Positions 47,540 to 55,347 of a DNA stretch of 64,000 nucleotides are shown here, one piece after another. Source of the DNA: Streptomyces thermolilacinus SPC6 (lineage in GTDB: Bacteria > Actinomycetota > Actinomycetes > Streptomycetales > Streptomycetaceae); assembly GCF_000478605.2 (NCBI RefSeq), contig NZ_ASHX02000001.1:4789001-4853000 (forward strand). Reading direction: 5' to 3'. Position numbers and translations under genes: made by a program. Every line of letters begins with the position of its first letter. Position 1 is the stretch's first letter. Below the pieces are notes generated by a model that saw nothing but the letters and a program-made list of their open reading frames with translations, was not told the DNA's origin and did no database searches.

Positions 47540-50227
47540 TTACAGGCCGTACCGCTCGCGGGCGTCCTTCACCGCGGCGGCCGGGACCTCGCCGCGGCGG
47601 GCGAGCTGGGCCAGCGCGGCGACCACGATCGACGGGGCGTCCACGCCGAAGTGGCGGCGGGCCGCCTCGCGGGTGTCCGACAGGCCGAAGCCGTCGGCGC
47701 CCAGCGACGTGTAGTCCTGCTCGACCCACTGCGCGATCTGGTCCGGGACCTGGCGCATGTAGTCGCTGACGGCCAGCACCGGGCCCGGCGCGTCGGCCAG
47801 CGCCTGGCGCACGTACGGTACGCGCTCCTCGCCGCGCAGCAGCGCCGCGTCGGCCTCCAGCGCGTCACGCCGCAGCTCCGTCCAGGAGGTCGCGGACCAC
47901 ACGTCGGCGGTCACGCCCCACTCCTCGGCCAGCATCCGCTGCGCGTCCAGCGCCCAGTGGATCGCCGTGCCCGAGCCGAGCAGCTGGATGCGCGGCGCGC
48001 CCTCGGCGCCCGAGCCCTCCTTGAACCGGTACAGGCCCTTGACGATGCCCTCGTCGACGCCCTCGGGCTTCGCGGGCTGCGGCATCGGCTCGTTGTAGAC
48101 GGTCAGGTAGTAGAAGACGTTCGGGTCCTCGCCCGGGGCGCCCTCGCCGTACATCCGGCGCAGGCCCTCCTTGACGATCACCGCGACCTCGTACGCGAAC
48201 GCCGGGTCGTACGTCAGCGAGGCCGGGTTGGTCGCCGCGATCACGGGCGAGTGGCCGTCGGCGTGCTGGAGGCCCTCACCGGTGAGCGTGGTGCGGCCCG
48301 CGGTGGCGCCGACGAGGAAGCCGCGGCCGAGCTGGTCGGCGAGCTGCCACATCTGGTCGGCGGTCCGCTGCCAGCCGAACATCGAGTAGAAGATGTAGAA
48401 CGGGATCATCGGCTCGCCGTGCGTCGAGTACGCGGTGGACGCGGCGATGAAGTCGGCCATCGAGCCGGCCTCGGTGATGCCCTCGTTCAGGATCTGGCCG
48501 TTGACGGCCTCCTTGTAGTACATCAGCTGGTCGCGGTCGACCGGCTCGTACGTCTGGCCCTTCGGCGAGTAGATGCCGAGCGACGGGAAGAGGCTCTCCA
48601 TGCCGAAGGTGCGGGCCTCGTCGGGGACGATCGGCACCCAGCGCTTGCCGGTCTCCTTGTCGCGGACCAGGTCCTTCACCAGGCGCACGAACGCCATGGT
48701 CGTCGCGATGGACTGCGAGCCGGAGCCCTTGTCGAACGCGGCGAACGCCTTCTCCGCCGGGGCGGGCAGCGGCGCGACGGGGTGGACGCGGCGGGCCGGG
48801 GCGGGGCCGCCGAGCGCGGCGCGGCGCTCCTGGAGGTAGCGCACCTCCGGCGCGTCGGCGCCCGGGTGGCCGTACGGCACCTGGCCGTCGGCGAACGCGC
48901 TGTCCGGGATGGGCAGGCCCAGGCGGTCGCGCATGTCCTTGAACTCGTCCACCGTCAGCTTCTTCATCTGGTGGTTGGCGTTCTTGGACGCGAAGCCCTT
49001 GCCGAGGGTGTGGCCCTTGACGGTCTGCGCGAGGATCACGGTCGGCGCGCCCTTGTGGCCGAGCGCGGCCTTGTACGCGGCGAAGACCTTGCGGGACTCG
49101 TGGCCGCCGCGCGAGTAGTGGAAACACTCGATGATCTTGTCGTCGGACAGCAGCTTCGCCATCTCGGCGAGGGCCGGGTCCTTGCCGAAGAAGTCCTCGC
49201 GGATGTAGGCCGCGTCGCGGGTCTGGTACGTCTGGACCTGCGCGTCCGGGACCTCGCGGAGGCGGCGGACGAGGGCGCCCGTCGTGTCCAGCTGGAACAG
49301 CTCGTCCCAGGCGGTGCCCCACAGCGTCTTGACCACGTTCCAGCCGGCGCCGCGGAACTGGGCCTCCAGCTCCTGCACGATCTTGAAGTTGGCGCGGACC
49401 GGGCCGTCGAGGCGCTGGAGGTTGCAGTTGATGACGAAGGTGAGGTTGTCCAGGCCCTCGCGGGCCGCCAGGGCGAGCGCCGCCGTGGACTCGGGCTCGT
49501 CCATCTCGCCGTCGCCGAGGAACGCCCACACGTGCGAGGCGGAGACGTCCTTGATGCCGCGGTTGGTGAGGTAGCGGTTGAAACGCGCCTGGTAGATGGC
49601 GGAGAGCGGGCCCAGACCCATGGAGACGGTCGGGAACTCCCACAGCCACGGCAGGCGGCGCGGATGCGGGTAGGAGGGCAGGCCGTTGCCGCCGGACTCC
49701 TGCCGGAAGTTGTCGAGGTGCGCCTCGTTGAGGCGGCCGTCCAGGAAGGCGCGGGCGTAGATGCCGGGGGAGGCGTGGCCCTGGATGAACAGCTGGTCGC
49801 CCGAGCCGTCCCGCTCCTTGCCGTGGAAGAAGTGGTTGAAGCCCGTCTCGTAGAGCCAGGCGGCGGAGGCGAAGGTGGCGATGTGGCCGCCCACGCCGTA
49901 CTTGGAGCCGCGGGTCACCATGGCGGCGGCGTTCCACCGGTTCCAGGCGGTGATGCGGGCTTCCAGCTCCTCGTCGCCGTCGTAGCCGTAACCGGCCTCG
50001 GCGGCGGTCGGGATCGTGTTGACGTAGTCCGTCTCCAGCAGCTTCGGCAGCGCCAGACCGGAGTCCTGGGCCCGCTCCAGGGTGCGGCGCATCAGGTACG
50101 CGGCACGGTGCGGCCCCGCCGCGGCGGTCACGGCGTCGAGGGACGCCTGCCACTCGGCGGTCTCCTCGGGGTCGCGGTCCGGGAGCTGGTCGAGCTCGCT
50201 CGGCTGGATGCGGGTGGGGTCGGTCAT
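47540..50227 (-). CDS. aceE: Pyruvate dehydrogenase E1 component, homodimeric type
   Basis: 895 residues, the single-chain E1 that decarboxylates pyruvate with thiamine diphosphate. The ThDP motif begins GDGEMDEPES and ends NCNLQRLDGP, with the usual 25-residue spacing. N-terminal blocks EELEARITAWNRWNAAAMV and GHIATFASAAWLYE, and C-terminal PQYDCQ-like segments are in order. It needs an E2 acyltransferase; the two-lipoyl-domain E2 and Lpd downstream are candidate partners, and actinobacteria can share one E2 between pyruvate and oxoglutarate complexes. ATG at 50227 with GGCGGC upstream. A promoter with an overlapping palindrome and a Crp-like site lie upstream. Confidence 0.97.
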   Translation of the reverse strand: MTDPTRIQPSELDQLPDRDPEETAEWQASLDAVTAAAGPHRAAYLMRRTLERAQDSGLALPKLLETDYVNTIPTAAEAGYGYDGDEELEARITAWNRWNAAAMVTRGSKYGVGGHIATFASAAWLYETGFNHFFHGKERDGSGDQLFIQGHASPGIYARAFLDGRLNEAHLDNFRQESGGNGLPSYPHPRRLPWLWEFPTVSMGLGPLSAIYQARFNRYLTNRGIKDVSASHVWAFLGDGEMDEPESTAALALAAREGLDNLTFVINCNLQRLDGPVRANFKIVQELEAQFRGAGWNVVKTLWGTAWDELFQLDTTGALVRRLREVPDAQVQTYQTRDAAYIREDFFGKDPALAEMAKLLSDDKIIECFHYSRGGHESRKVFAAYKAALGHKGAPTVILAQTVKGHTLGKGFASKNANHQMKKLTVDEFKDMRDRLGLPIPDSAFADGQVPYGHPGADAPEVRYLQERRAALGGPAPARRVHPVAPLPAPAEKAFAAFDKGSGSQSIATTMAFVRLVKDLVRDKETGKRWVPIVPDEARTFGMESLFPSLGIYSPKGQTYEPVDRDQLMYYKEAVNGQILNEGITEAGSMADFIAASTAYSTHGEPMIPFYIFYSMFGWQRTADQMWQLADQLGRGFLVGATAGRTTLTGEGLQHADGHSPVIAATNPASLTYDPAFAYEVAVIVKEGLRRMYGEGAPGEDPNVFYYLTVYNEPMPQPAKPEGVDEGIVKGLYRFKEGSGAEGAPRIQLLGSGTAIHWALDAQRMLAEEWGVTADVWSATSWTELRRDALEADAALLRGEERVPYVRQALADAPGPVLAVSDYMRQVPDQIAQWVEQDYTSLGADGFGLSDTREAARRHFGVDAPSIVVAALAQLARRGEVPAAAVKDARERYGL

Positions 50228-50315
50228 AATCGCCGCCTTCCGGAGTCGAAGGGGTGTGGAGCCCTTGGTCTTTGGCAGGACAGGGCGAGGGGACCTCTGT
50301 TGAAGTCCGTCGATG

Positions 50316-50345
50316 ACTGTACGACCGTGATCGATGATCGATCAA
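50316..50345 (-). promoter_or_regulatory. Probable aceE promoter with overlapping palindrome
   Basis: On the minus strand TTGATC (50345-50340) and TACAGT (50321-50316) are spaced 18 bp apart. A perfect inverted repeat TGATCGA-TGA-TCGATCA (50328-50344) overlaps the -35 and spacer, a likely operator; the adjacent GntR regulator is the nearest candidate. Confidence 0.6.
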
Positions 50346-50443
50346 AGGGTAAGCGGCAAAATCTTATGTCAACGGGCAAAGTCGGCATCGGGTGCCAGGT
50401 TTCTGGGCACGCGGTGCCGTGTTTTCTTAGGTGAGCCGATCAT

Positions 50444-50457
50444 GTGAGCGCGCTCAC
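50444..50457. promoter_or_regulatory. Crp-like palindrome upstream of aceE
   Basis: GTGAGCG-CGCTCAC is a perfect 14-bp palindrome that fits the GTGA-N6-TCAC core bound by Streptomyces Crp. It lies about 130 bp upstream of the predicted aceE start point. Confidence 0.5.
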
Positions 50458-50581
50458 CCCGAAATGAGCGGCGGCTCGCCTGCGGGGGAGCGCGCCCGGC
50501 CCCGTCCGCGGACGGCCCGCTGACGCGGACGCGCCCCGCGGTGCCCCGCACAATCAGTCGTGGGCAGGGCGCAACCCCGGT

Positions 50582-50618
50582 TGTGGGCAATGGTCCCGCA
50601 CGGCGGGACGGGTGGCGC
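50582..50618 (+). repeat. Hairpin repeat element, copy A
   Basis: The unit runs TGTGGGCA, then a stem GTCCCGC/GCGGGAC, then GGGTGGCGC. It matches copy B on the opposite strand in length and in most bases. I recall similar units scattered through Streptomyces genomes. Confidence 0.6.
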
Positions 50619-50680
50619 CCCGCCCGGGAGGGTGCCCCCCTGTACGCGAGGCGCTGGACGGCGCACCCCGCAGGTCCGCT

Positions 50681-50717
50681 GTGCCCACCCGTTCCGCTTG
50701 CGGAACGCCTGCCCATA
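50681..50717 (-). repeat. Hairpin repeat element, copy B (inverted)
   Basis: On the minus strand it reads TATGGGCA, then a stem CGTTCCGC/GCGGAACG, then GGGTGGGCAC. Its stem differs from copy A by compensating changes (GTCCCGC to GTTCCGC with GCGGGAC to GCGGAAC), which suggests selection for base pairing. Confidence 0.6.
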
Positions 50718-50792
50718 GCGAGCGGAGGCGGCCCGCAGAGCGGCATGTGCCGGTGGGCGGGCGTGCGGCGGAGGCCAGCCCGCAAGCAGCGT

Positions 50793-50822
50793 GGCGCGCC
50801 CGCAGGGCGGCGTGGGCGCGCC
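50793..50822 (-). terminator. Terminator of the GntR gene
   Basis: GGCGCGCCC (50793-50801) and GGGCGCGCC (50814-50822) are perfectly complementary, about 45 nt after the GntR stop. Confidence 0.6.
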
Positions 50823-50865
50823 GGGGGTGGGCGCCCGGCCGTGGTTGGGGCGGAGGCCGTACGGG

Positions 50866-51495
50866 CTAGGCGCGGGGGGCGCAGCCCAGGACGTGGGCCT
50901 TGACCAGCGCGCCGATCTCCGGGTCCCGGCGGCGGAACGCCTCCACCAGGTCCTGGTGCTCCTGCGCGTACTCCTTCTGCACCGTCCCGAGCCAGCGGAT
51001 CGACAGGGCCGTGAACACCTCGATGCCCAGGCCCTCCCAGGTGTGCAGCAGCACCGCGTTGTGCGCCGCCCGCACCAGCTCCCGGTGGAATCCCACCGTG
51101 TGCCGCACCTGCGCCGTGCCGTCGCCGTGAGCGTCCGCCTCGTACAGCGCCGCCACGTGCGGCTCCAGCGCCGAGCAGTCGTCCGCCAGGCGCTCGGCCG
51201 CCAGCTCGGCGGCGATCTGCTCCAGGCCCGCCCGGACCGGGTACGACTCCTCCAGGTCCGCCGCGGTCAGGTTCCGCACCCGTACGCCCTTGTTCGGCGC
51301 CGACTCGATCAGCCGCAGGCTCTCCAGCTCCCGCAGCGCCTCCCGTACGGGCGTCTGGCTGACCTGGAGCTCCGTGGCGATACGGCGCTCCACGATCCGC
51401 TCGCCCGGCTTCCAGCGGCCGCTGACGATCCCCTCCACGATGTGCTCGCGGATCTGTTCCCGCAGCGAGTGCACGACGGGGGGCGGGGTGGTCAT
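50866..51495 (-). CDS. GntR-family transcriptional regulator (FadR/FCD type)
   Basis: 209 residues. The N-terminal winged helix (LREQIREHIVEGIVSGRWKPGERIVERRIATELQVSQTPVREALRELE, in part) is a textbook GntR domain. The C-terminal all-helical FCD domain has the metal-binding pattern (Asp, His, His) near RHTVGFHRELVRAAHN and the terminal EHQDLVEAF; it senses small organic acids in this family. It lies between aceE and the E2/lpd genes, so control of pyruvate or oxoglutarate dehydrogenase genes is likely. ATG at 51495 after AAGGAG. Confidence 0.92.
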   Translation of the reverse strand: MTTPPPVVHSLREQIREHIVEGIVSGRWKPGERIVERRIATELQVSQTPVREALRELESLRLIESAPNKGVRVRNLTAADLEESYPVRAGLEQIAAELAAERLADDCSALEPHVAALYEADAHGDGTAQVRHTVGFHRELVRAAHNAVLLHTWEGLGIEVFTALSIRWLGTVQKEYAQEHQDLVEAFRRRDPEIGALVKAHVLGCAPRA

Positions 51496-51593
51496 GGAGG
51501 GGGCTCCTTCGCTGCCGCGGCGGTCGACGCCATCCCGGCCATTATTCCGCCCGGGTACTCCCCGGTACGCCGCCCGGGGGGCCAGGAACGGCG

Positions 51594-51635
51594 ACGGCGC
51601 CCCCGCACCGGGCAACTGCCGGGCGGGGGCGCCGT
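51594..51635 (-). terminator. Terminator of the lpd-sucB operon
   Basis: ACGGCGCCCCCGC (51594-51606) pairs with GCGGGGGCGCCGT (51623-51635), about 28 nt after the sucB stop. Confidence 0.75.
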
Positions 51636-51662
51636 GTTGGACGTACGGCCTGCCGATGGGGC

Positions 51663-53501
51663 TTACAGGCCGAGATCGACCTCGAACTCGCCGGCCTCCA
51701 GGATCGCCTTGACGGCGGTCAGGTAGCGGGCGGCGTCCGCGCCGTCGACCAGGCGGTGGTCGTACGACAGCGTCAGGTACGTCATGTCGCGCACGGCGAT
51801 CGTCTCGCCGAGCTCCGGGTGGTCGATGACGACCGGGCGCTTCACCGTGGCGCCGATGCCCAGGATGGCGACCTGGTTCGGCGGGACGATGATCGTGTCG
51901 AACAGCGCGCCGCGCGAGCCGGTGTTGCTGATGGTGAACGTCGCGCCCGCCAGCTCGTCCGGGGTGATCTTGCTGGCCCGGACCTTGGCCGCCAGGTCGG
52001 CGGTGGCCTTGGCGATACCGGCGATGTTCAGGTCGCCCGCGCCCTTGATGACCGGCGTCATCAGACCCTTCTCGGAGTCCACGGCGATGCCGATGTTCTC
52101 CGAGTCGAAGTACGTGATGGTGCCCTCGTCCTCGTTGATCCGGGCGTTGATGACCGGGTGGGCCTTCAGCGCCTGGGCCGCCGCCTTCACGAAGAACGGC
52201 ATCGGGGACAGCTTGACGCCCTCGCGCGCGGCGAAGGTGTCCTTCGCGCGGGCGCGCAGCCGCATCAGCTTGGTGATGTCCACCTCGACGACGGAGGAGA
52301 GCTGCGCCTGGCTGTGCAGCGCCTTCATCATGTTGTCGCCGATGACCTTGCGCATGCGGGTCATCTTGACCGTCTGGCCGCGCAGCGGGGACGCCTCCAG
52401 GGCCGGGGCCTTGGCGGCGGGAGCCGCGGCGGCCGGGGCGGCCGGAGCCGGGGTCTTGGCGGCCTCGGCGGCGGCGAGGACGTCCTGCTTGCGGATGCGG
52501 CCACCGACGCCCGTGCCCTTGACGGACGCCAGGTCGACACCGTTCTCGGCGGCGAGCTTGCGCACCAGCGGGGTCACGTACGCGCCCTCGTCCGTCGCCT
52601 GGGCGGCGGCGGGCGCGGCGGGCTGCGCCGGAGCGGCCTGGGCGGGCGCCGGGGCGGCCGGAGCCGGAGCGGCGGGCTGCGCCTGGGCGGGAGCCGGGGC
52701 CGGGGCCGGGGCCTCGGTGGGGGCCGGAGCGGCGGGCTGGGCCGGGGCGGGAGCCGGGGCGGCGGGCGCCGCCTGGGCCGGGGCGGGAGCCGGGGCCGGG
52801 GCCTCGGCGGGGGCCGGGGCGGCCGGGGCGGGCGCGTCGGCCGGAGCGGCACCGGCGGCACCGATGACACCCAGCTTGGCGCCGACCTCGGCGGTCTCGT
52901 CCTCACCCACGGTGATCTCCAGCAGCGTGCCGGAGGCGGGGGCGGGGATCTCGGTGTCCACCTTGTCCGTGGAGACCTCGAGCAGCGGCTCGTCGGCCTC
53001 GACGGACTCGCCGACCTGCTTCAGCCAGCGCGTGACGGTGCCCTCGGTCACCGACTCGCCCAGCGCGGGCAGGACGACGTCGGTGCCCTCGGCCGAGCCG
53101 CCACCGGCCGCGGCCTCGGCGGTCGGGGCGGGGGCGGGGGCGGCGGCCTCCGTCGACGGGGCGGCCTGCGGGGCCTCCTGCGCCGGGGCGGGCGCCTCGG
53201 CCGGGGCCTGCGGGGCGGGAGCCTCGGCGGCGGCCGGGGCCGGGGCCTCGGCGGGGGCGCCCGTACCGTCGTCGATGACGGCCAGCTCGGCGCCGACCTC
53301 GACGGTCTCGTCCTCGGCGACCTTGATGGAGGACAGCACGCCCGAGGCGGGGGCGGGGATCTCAGTGTCGACCTTGTCGGTGGACACCTCGAGCAGCGGC
53401 TCGTCGGCCTCGACGCGCTCACCCTCGGCCTTGAGCCAGCGGGTGACGGTGCCCTCGGTGACGCTCTCGCCGAGCGCCGGCAGGGTTACGGAAACCGGCA
53501 T
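51663..53501 (-). CDS. sucB: Dihydrolipoamide acyltransferase E2 with two lipoyl domains (SucB-type)
   Basis: 612 residues. Two lipoyl domains near residues 1-80 and 130-210 each carry STDKVDTEIPAP, where the Lys is lipoylated (K43 in the first). They are joined and followed by long Ala/Pro-rich flexible linkers, encoded by GGGGCC-like repeated DNA. A peripheral subunit-binding domain (VTPLVRKLAAENGVDLASVKGTG, in part) and the catalytic domain follow, ending with the family signature DHRLVDGADAARYL (His and Asp catalytic). It resembles the 2-oxoglutarate dehydrogenase E2, but an actinobacterial E2 may also serve pyruvate dehydrogenase. ATG at 53501. It is probably co-transcribed with lpd, 59 bp upstream. 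Confidence 0.95.
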   Translation of the reverse strand: MPVSVTLPALGESVTEGTVTRWLKAEGERVEADEPLLEVSTDKVDTEIPAPASGVLSSIKVAEDETVEVGAELAVIDDGTGAPAEAPAPAAAEAPAPQAPAEAPAPAQEAPQAAPSTEAAAPAPAPTAEAAAGGGSAEGTDVVLPALGESVTEGTVTRWLKQVGESVEADEPLLEVSTDKVDTEIPAPASGTLLEITVGEDETAEVGAKLGVIGAAGAAPADAPAPAAPAPAEAPAPAPAPAQAAPAAPAPAPAQPAAPAPTEAPAPAPAPAQAQPAAPAPAAPAPAQAAPAQPAAPAAAQATDEGAYVTPLVRKLAAENGVDLASVKGTGVGGRIRKQDVLAAAEAAKTPAPAAPAAAAPAAKAPALEASPLRGQTVKMTRMRKVIGDNMMKALHSQAQLSSVVEVDITKLMRLRARAKDTFAAREGVKLSPMPFFVKAAAQALKAHPVINARINEDEGTITYFDSENIGIAVDSEKGLMTPVIKGAGDLNIAGIAKATADLAAKVRASKITPDELAGATFTISNTGSRGALFDTIIVPPNQVAILGIGATVKRPVVIDHPELGETIAVRDMTYLTLSYDHRLVDGADAARYLTAVKAILEAGEFEVDLGL

Positions 53502-53560
53502 GGTTTCACTTGCTCCTAACGAACTTGTGCGGTAAGTGGTCGCGCCCGGTGACTGGTGCG

Positions 53561-54949
53561 TCAGTCGTGGGAGTGGAGGGGCTTGCCCGCGAGGGCCAGG
53601 TGGGCCTCGCCGAGCGCCTCGTTCTGCGTCGGGTGGGCGTGGATGAGCTGGGCCACCTCGGCCGGCAGGGCCTCCCAGTTGTAGATCAGCTGAGCCTCGC
53701 CGACCTGCTCGCCCATGCGGTCACCGACCATGTGGACGCCGACCACCGCGCCGTCCTTGACCTGGACGAGCTTGATCTCGCCCGCGGTCTTGAGGATCTT
53801 GCTCTTGCCGTTGCCCGCGAGGTTGTACTTCAGCGCGACGACCTTGTCCGCGCCGTAGATCTCCTTGGCCTTCGCCTCGGTGATGCCGACGGAGGCGACC
53901 TCGGGGTGGCAGTACGTCACGCGCGGCACGCCGTCGTAGTCGATCGGGACGGGCTTCAGACCGGCCAGCCGCTCCGCGACGAGGATGCCCTCGGCGAAGC
54001 CGACGTGCGCCAGCTGCAGGGTGGGGACGAGGTCGCCCACGGCCGAGATCGTCGGCACGTTGGTACGCATGTACTCGTCCACCAGGACGTAGCCGCGGTC
54101 CATGGCGACGCCCTGCTCCTCGTAGCCCAGGCCCTGGGAGACCGGGCCGCGGCCGATCGCGACCAGCAGCACCTCGGCCTCGAAGGTCTTGCCGTCCGCG
54201 AGGGTGACCTTGACGCCGTTCTCGGTGTACTCGGCGCTCTGGAAGAACGTGCCCAGGTTGAACTTGATGCCGCGCTTGCGGAACGCGCGCTCCAGCAGCT
54301 TCGAGCTGTTCTCGTCCTCGACCGGGACCAGGTGCTTAAGGCCCTCGATGATCGTGACGTCCGTGCCGAAGGACTTCCACGCGGAGGCGAACTCGACGCC
54401 GATGACGCCGCCGCCGAGGATGATCGCCGACTCCGGGACGCGGTCCAGGGTCAGCGCGTGGTCCGAGGACAGGACGCGGTTGCCGTCGATCTCCAGGCCG
54501 GGCAGCGACTTCGGCACGGAACCCGTCGCGAGCAGCACGTGGCGGCCCTCGACGCGCTGGCCGTTCACGTCCACGGAGGTCGGGGAGGACAGGCGGCCCT
54601 CGCCCTCGATGTACGTCACCTTGCGGGAGGCGACGAGACCCTGGAGGCCCTTGTAGAGGCCCGCGATCACGTCGTCCTTGTACTTGTGGACGCCCTTGAT
54701 GTCGATGCCCTCGAAGGAGGTCAGGACACCGAACTGGTCCGCCTCGCGGGCCTGGTCCGCGATCTCCCCGGCGTGGAGCAGGGCCTTCGTGGGGATGCAG
54801 CCGTTGTGCAGGCAGGTGCCGCCGAGCTTGTTCTTCTCGATGAGTGCGACGTCCAGGCCAAGCTGCGCTCCTCGCAGGGCCGCGGCGTAACCGCCACTGC
54901 CACCGCCGAGGATCACTAGGTCGAAAACGGTGCTGGCGTCGTTCGCCAC
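53561..54949 (-). CDS. lpd: Dihydrolipoamide dehydrogenase
   Basis: 462 residues. The FAD motif GGGSGGYAAAL is near the start, and the redox disulfide is GGTCLHNGCIPTKALL (CxxxxC). The NAD motif ILGGGVIGVEFASAW lies in the middle, and the C-terminal dimer interface ends with the catalytic HAHPTQNEALGEAHLA. It reoxidises the lipoyl domains of the E2 in pyruvate and oxoglutarate dehydrogenase complexes. GTG at 54949 follows GGAGGACGTGAC and starts immediately before the FAD motif, so the longer upstream frame is not coding. Confidence 0.97.
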   Translation of the reverse strand: MANDASTVFDLVILGGGSGGYAAALRGAQLGLDVALIEKNKLGGTCLHNGCIPTKALLHAGEIADQAREADQFGVLTSFEGIDIKGVHKYKDDVIAGLYKGLQGLVASRKVTYIEGEGRLSSPTSVDVNGQRVEGRHVLLATGSVPKSLPGLEIDGNRVLSSDHALTLDRVPESAIILGGGVIGVEFASAWKSFGTDVTIIEGLKHLVPVEDENSSKLLERAFRKRGIKFNLGTFFQSAEYTENGVKVTLADGKTFEAEVLLVAIGRGPVSQGLGYEEQGVAMDRGYVLVDEYMRTNVPTISAVGDLVPTLQLAHVGFAEGILVAERLAGLKPVPIDYDGVPRVTYCHPEVASVGITEAKAKEIYGADKVVALKYNLAGNGKSKILKTAGEIKLVQVKDGAVVGVHMVGDRMGEQVGEAQLIYNWEALPAEVAQLIHAHPTQNEALGEAHLALAGKPLHSHD

Positions 54950-55347
54950 GTCACGTCCTCCATGCATGTGCGCCGGTCGCCGGTCCTCGATGACTGGCGG
55001 CGGCTGGTGTTCGGCCGCTGTCTCTTCGGCCCTGTGGTGGGGGCCCTGTCCTGCCGGGAACCCATCTTCGCACTTGTCGCGCCGGTCCGGGACGCGGGGC
55101 CGGTACCTGAGACGAGGCGTACGCACGGATACGGCCCCGGACGGGTGATGTCCGGGGCCGTATCCATGGGCCGCTCGTGGAACCGCGGGGCCGCGCGGGT
55201 ACGCCGCCCGTGGAGCCGGAGGGCTCGGCACGGACGACCTCTCGACGCCCGCATAAAGCGCCCCGGAGGCGGAGTGAGCCAGGAAACACGGTCCCTTCGC
55301 TGCCGGCCCTCCCCGGGCCGGCAGCCCTCCCCGGGACCAGCCGGGCG
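54950..55347. other. Intergenic region between lpd and pepA with one strong hairpin
   Basis: About 400 bases. It holds the lpd promoter, not clearly identified, and the pepA terminator at 55127-55165. I see no gene in it. Confidence 0.6.
55127..55165 (-). terminator. Terminator of pepA
   Basis: GGATACGGCCCCGGAC (55127-55142) pairs perfectly with GTCCGGGGCCGTATCC (55150-55165), 7-nt loop, 180 nt after the pepA stop. Confidence 0.8.

Larger units (their letters stand above)
50458..50865. other. Intergenic region with two inverted copies of a hairpin repeat
   Basis: About 410 bases without a credible gene. It contains a hairpin element in two opposed copies (50582-50618 and 50681-50717), a partial third copy near 50559-50578, and the hairpin at 50793-50822 that probably ends the GntR transcript. 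Confidence 0.6.

Noticed and set aside
50541..50903. A + strand open frame in the gap between aceE and GntR
   Set aside because: It runs through the hairpin repeats, with no ribosome site and composition typical of noncoding high-GC DNA.
52574..53422. Apparent DNA tandem repeats in the sucB gene
   Set aside because: They encode the normal Ala/Pro linkers and duplicated lipoyl domains of E2 proteins.
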